From Aestuariivirga sp. (GTDB taxonomy: Bacteria; Pseudomonadota; Alphaproteobacteria; Rhizobiales; Aestuariivirgaceae), in NCBI GenBank assembly GCA_020252385.1, contig JADCDC010000426.1, positions 1-9,337 on the forward strand: a stretch of DNA of 9,337 bases. Direction: 5' to 3'. Each line of letters begins with the position of its first letter. Within the stretch, counting starts at the first letter, position 1. The position numbers and the translations under genes were made by a program. Positions 6,963 to 9,337 of this stretch are shown here, piece by piece. The notes under the pieces are model-generated. The model made no database searches. It was not told the DNA's origin and saw only the letters and a program-made list of their open reading frames with translations.

Positions 6963-8021
6963 ATGCCGACAGACATCAAGGGACCGGCGATATTCCTCGC
7001 CCAGTTTGCGGGCGATGCCGCACCCTTCAATTCCTGGGACTCGATCACCAAATGGGCCGCCTCGCTCGGCTACAAGGGTGTGCAGATCCCGAGCTGGGAC
7101 GGCCGCCTCTTCGACCTGAAGAAGGCCGCCACCTCGAAGGCCTATTGCGACGAGGTGAAGGGCATCGCCAAGGCCAACGGCGTCGAGATCACCGAGCTTT
7201 CGACCCATCTCCAGGGCCAGCTCGTCGCCGTGCATCCCGCCTATGACGAGGCCTTCGACGCCTTCGCGCCCAAGGAGTTCCACGGCAAGCCCAAGGAGCG
7301 GCAGAAATGGGCCGTGAGCCAGGTGAAGTACGCCGCGAAGGCCTCGCGCAACTTAGGCCTTGATGCGCATGTCTCCTTCCCTGGCGCCCTGTGCTGGCCC
7401 TTCCTCTATGGCTGGCCGCCGCGCCCGCCGGGCCTGATCGAGGAAGGCTTCAACGAGCTTGCCCGCCGCTGGAAGCCGCTGCTCGACGTGTTCGACGAAA
7501 ACGGTGTTGACTGCGGCTTCGAGCTTCACCCCGGCGAGGACGTGATGGATGGCGCCACCTTCGAGATGTTCCTGGAGCGCCTCAACAACCATCCGCGCTG
7601 CATGATCAACTACGATCCCTCGCATTTCGTGCTGCAGCAGCTCGACTATCTCGACTTCATCGACATCTACCATGAGCGGATCTGCGCCTTCCACGTGAAG
7701 GACGCGGAGTTCAATCCCTCCGGCAAGCAGGGCGTCTACTCGGGCTTCCAGCCCTGGCTGAAGCGCGCGGGCCGCTTCCGCTCGCTGGGTGACGGGCAGG
7801 TCGATTTCGGCGCCATCTTCTCAAAGCTCGCCGGCTACAACTACGACAGCTGGGCGGTGCTCGAGTGGGAATGCTGCATCAAGGATTCGGTGCAGGGTGC
7901 GATCGAGGGAGCCCCCTTCATCGAGAGCCACATCATCAAGACGACCGAGAAGAGCTTCGATGATTTCGTCGCGGGCTCGGCCGACAAGGCGAAGATCAAC
8001 CGCATTCTCGGCATCAAGTAG
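6963..8021 (+). CDS. Sugar (phosphate) isomerase/epimerase-like TIM-barrel protein
   Basis: A 352-residue cytoplasmic protein of the xylose-isomerase-like TIM barrel / AP endonuclease 2 superfamily (COG1082 type). Candidate metal ligands stand at the expected strand ends: Glu187 in CGFELHPGED (184-193), Asp218 and His221 in INYDPSHF (215-222), His244 in CAFHVKDAEF (241-250) and Glu301 in AVLEWE (298-303). The segment after HVKD (250-276) carries a long insertion-like loop (NPSGKQGVYSGFQPWLKRAGRF), and the protein is longer than the ~260-300 residues common for the family. Members act on sugars, inosose or 3-keto-sugars (IolE, IolI, YcjR). Paired with the Gfo/Idh gene 11 bases downstream and placed in a xylose operon, a role in isomerising, epimerising or cleaving an oxidised sugar or glycoside is inferred; the exact reaction cannot be read. 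It is 23 bases after xylA with its own strong ribosome site. Confidence 0.9.
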   Translation: MPTDIKGPAIFLAQFAGDAAPFNSWDSITKWAASLGYKGVQIPSWDGRLFDLKKAATSKAYCDEVKGIAKANGVEITELSTHLQGQLVAVHPAYDEAFDAFAPKEFHGKPKERQKWAVSQVKYAAKASRNLGLDAHVSFPGALCWPFLYGWPPRPPGLIEEGFNELARRWKPLLDVFDENGVDCGFELHPGEDVMDGATFEMFLERLNNHPRCMINYDPSHFVLQQLDYLDFIDIYHERICAFHVKDAEFNPSGKQGVYSGFQPWLKRAGRFRSLGDGQVDFGAIFSKLAGYNYDSWAVLEWECCIKDSVQGAIEGAPFIESHIIKTTEKSFDDFVAGSADKAKINRILGIK

Positions 8022-8032
8022 GGAGCATCGCA

Positions 8033-9202
8033 ATGGTTTCGGGACGGAGTGATGCGAACACGGGCCGCATCAGGCTCGGCATGGTGGGCGGCGGGCAGGG
8101 GGCCTTCATCGGTGCCGTGCACCGCCTGGCCTCCCGCATGGACGACCAGTATGACTTCGTGGCCGGCGCGCTTTCCGCCGACGCGAAGAAGGCGAAGGCC
8201 TCGGGCGAGGAACTGGGCCTCGCGCCCGACCGCATCTATTCGGACTATCGCGAGATGGCGAAGGCCGAGGCGAAGCGTGCGGACGGCATCGAGGCGGTGT
8301 CGATCGTGACGCCGAACCACGTGCATGTGCCCGCCGCCATGGCCTTCATCGAGGCAGGGATCCACGTCATCTGCGACAAGCCGCTGGCCTTGAACCTCAA
8401 GGAGGCGAAGGCGCTGGAGAAGCTCCTGGCGAAGAACAAGGACGTGGTCTTCGCCCTCACCCACAACTATGCGGGCTACCCGATGATCCGCCATGCCAAG
8501 GCCATGGTGAAGGCGGGCGATCTGGGCGAGATCAGGGTGGTGCAGGGCGAATATCCGCAGGACTGGCTCACCACCGCGCTCGAGAAGACGGGGCAGAAGC
8601 AGGCGGCCTGGCGCACCGATCCCAAACGCTCAGGCGCTGGCGGCTGTGTGGGCGACATCGGCACCCATACCTTCCAGCTGCTCTGCGACGTGTCGGGCCT
8701 CGCCTGCGAGGAGCTTTCGGCGGATCTCACCTCCTTCGTGAAGGGCCGCGTGCTGGACGACAACGCCCATGTGATGCTGCGCTTCAAGGGCGGTGCGAAG
8801 GGCATGATCTGGGCAAGCCAGGTGGCGCCCGGCAACGAGAACGGCCTCAAGATCCGCGTCTATGGCACCAAGGGTGGCCTCGAGTGGAAGCAAGAGGATC
8901 CGAACTATCTCTGGTACACGCCCTTCGGCGAGCCGAAGCGGCTGATCACGCGTGGTGGTGCTGGCTCGAACGCCGCGGCGGGCCGCGTCACCCGCGTGCC
9001 GCCCGGCCACCCCGAGGGCTATCTCGAGGGCTTCGCCAATGTCTATTCGGAGGTGGCGCGCGCCATCAAGGCGAAGCGTGCCGGCAAGAAGCCTGACAAG
9101 GACGTGGCCTTCCCCGGAATCGCGGATGGCGTCTCAGGCATGGCCTTCATCGAGGCCTGCGTGAAATCATCGGACAAGAACGGGAAGTGGACGAAGCTGT
9201 GA
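8033..9202 (+). CDS. Gfo/Idh/MocA-family NAD(P)-dependent sugar oxidoreductase
   Basis: A 389-residue dehydrogenase. The N-terminal Rossmann fold carries GMVGGGQGAFIG (16-27) and VSIVTPNHVHVPAA (89-102), then the family motif CDKPLAL (114-120, Lys116; the usual EKP reads DKP). The C-terminal alpha/beta substrate domain holds GGCVGDIGTHTFQLL (203-217), whose Asp208 and His212 match the usual catalytic D-x(3)-H. No Tat or Sec signal is seen, so it is cytoplasmic, unlike Zymomonas glucose-fructose oxidoreductase. Family members oxidise a hydroxyl of sugars, inositols or glycosides (for example MocA, IolG, YcjS). The preceding TIM-barrel gene and xylAB suggest a pentose, xyloside or related 3-keto intermediate. 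AGGGAG (8020-8025), overlapping the stop of the preceding gene, is 7 bases before the ATG. It is the last gene of the operon, followed by REP-like repeats. Substrate and cofactor preference are not readable. Confidence 0.9.
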   Translation: MVSGRSDANTGRIRLGMVGGGQGAFIGAVHRLASRMDDQYDFVAGALSADAKKAKASGEELGLAPDRIYSDYREMAKAEAKRADGIEAVSIVTPNHVHVPAAMAFIEAGIHVICDKPLALNLKEAKALEKLLAKNKDVVFALTHNYAGYPMIRHAKAMVKAGDLGEIRVVQGEYPQDWLTTALEKTGQKQAAWRTDPKRSGAGGCVGDIGTHTFQLLCDVSGLACEELSADLTSFVKGRVLDDNAHVMLRFKGGAKGMIWASQVAPGNENGLKIRVYGTKGGLEWKQEDPNYLWYTPFGEPKRLITRGGAGSNAAAGRVTRVPPGHPEGYLEGFANVYSEVARAIKAKRAGKKPDKDVAFPGIADGVSGMAFIEACVKSSDKNGKWTKL

Positions 9203-9211
9203 CCGATTGTG

Positions 9212-9251
9212 TTCCCCTCCCCCTTGTGGGGAGGGGTAGGGGTGGGGGTCG
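9212..9251. repeat. REP-like repeat, left inverted arm with internal hairpin
   Basis: Starts 10 bases after the end of the oxidoreductase gene. An internal hairpin pairs CCCCTCCCC (9214-9222) with GGGGAGGGG (9228-9236) around CTTGT, followed by a G-rich tail TAGGGGTGGGGGTCG (9237-9251). The whole arm is nearly the reverse complement of 9297-9337. Repeats of this style, C-rich then CTTGTGGGG, are common between genes in alphaproteobacteria (general knowledge). It may also serve as an operon 3'-end structure; there is no clear T-tract. Confidence 0.8.
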
Positions 9252-9296
9252 GGAGATGGCAGAGGTCGTTGCTCAACAAGGCGATTACCGTCGGAG

Positions 9297-9337
9297 CGAC
9301 CCCCACCCTTAGTCCCTCCCCACAAGGGGGAGGGAAA
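9297..9337. repeat. REP-like repeat, right inverted arm (reaches window end)
   Basis: Inverted partner of the arm at 9212-9251, separated from it by about 45 bases of unrelated sequence (9252-9296). Its internal hairpin pairs CCCTCCCC (9314-9321) with GGGGAGGG (9327-9334) around ACAAG. The inner ends CGACCCCCACCC (9297-9308) and GGGGTGGGGGTCG (9239-9251) are complementary. The arms differ by only a few substitutions or indels. The unit may continue beyond the window. Confidence 0.8.

Noticed and set aside
9212..9236. Rho-independent terminator after the operon
   Set aside because: A strong hairpin is present, but it is followed by a G-rich run instead of a T-tract, so it is described as a repeat and not called a terminator.
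9043..9306. Antisense small open frame with PTPTPPHKGEG
   Set aside because: The Pro-rich stretch is the translation of the REP-like repeat, and the rest is opposite the oxidoreductase gene; such PPHKGEG products are typical spurious calls.

Overview
The window is GC-rich (about two thirds G+C by eye) and densely packed, with all six genes on the + strand. Codon use is strongly G/C at third positions. The gene families and the style of the palindromic intergenic repeats point to an alphaproteobacterium, most likely of the Hyphomicrobiales (rhizobial) group. No species can be named from the sequence alone.

Left part (1-1135): the 3' portion of a fused, double-NBD ABC transporter ATPase of the dipeptide/oligopeptide type, cut by the window edge just after the first LSGGQ-type signature. 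A 225-base gap (1136-1360) follows, holding two short palindromic units facing each other and a good Shine-Dalgarno. Then comes an unusual 569-residue gene (1361-3070, TTG start) joining an alpha/beta hydrolase with an intact-looking triad, an HpaC/RutF-type flavin reductase domain, and an unassigned C-terminal domain that loosely resembles a Nudix fold without its catalytic box. It is probably an auxiliary enzyme for a flavin-dependent monooxygenase encoded elsewhere, perhaps upstream with the transporter.

Right part (3132-9202): a tight five-gene operon for pentose or pentoside catabolism. It encodes a LacI-family regulator, xylulokinase (XylB), xylose isomerase (XylA), a TIM-barrel sugar isomerase/epimerase and a Gfo/Idh/MocA dehydrogenase. 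Spacings are 11, -1, 23 and 11 bases. The 61-base gap in front holds an 18-base palindrome with a central CpG, typical of LacI-family operators, and a sigma70-like promoter whose predicted start falls on or next to the regulator's ATG. XylA and XylB convert D-xylose to D-xylulose 5-phosphate for the pentose phosphate pathway. The last two genes are not needed for that route. Their pairing resembles YcjR/YcjS-type systems, in which a Gfo/Idh enzyme oxidises a sugar at C3 and a TIM-barrel enzyme acts on the keto-sugar, so the operon may also process a xyloside or a rarer sugar before XylA. No sugar transporter is seen in the window.

The right end (9203-9337) is non-coding and carries a pair of large, mutually inverted REP-like arms, each with its own hairpin. 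Nothing here is a convincing wholly new system. The three-domain hydrolase/reductase fusion and the extra oxidoreductase/isomerase pair in the xyl operon are the parts most worth follow-up.
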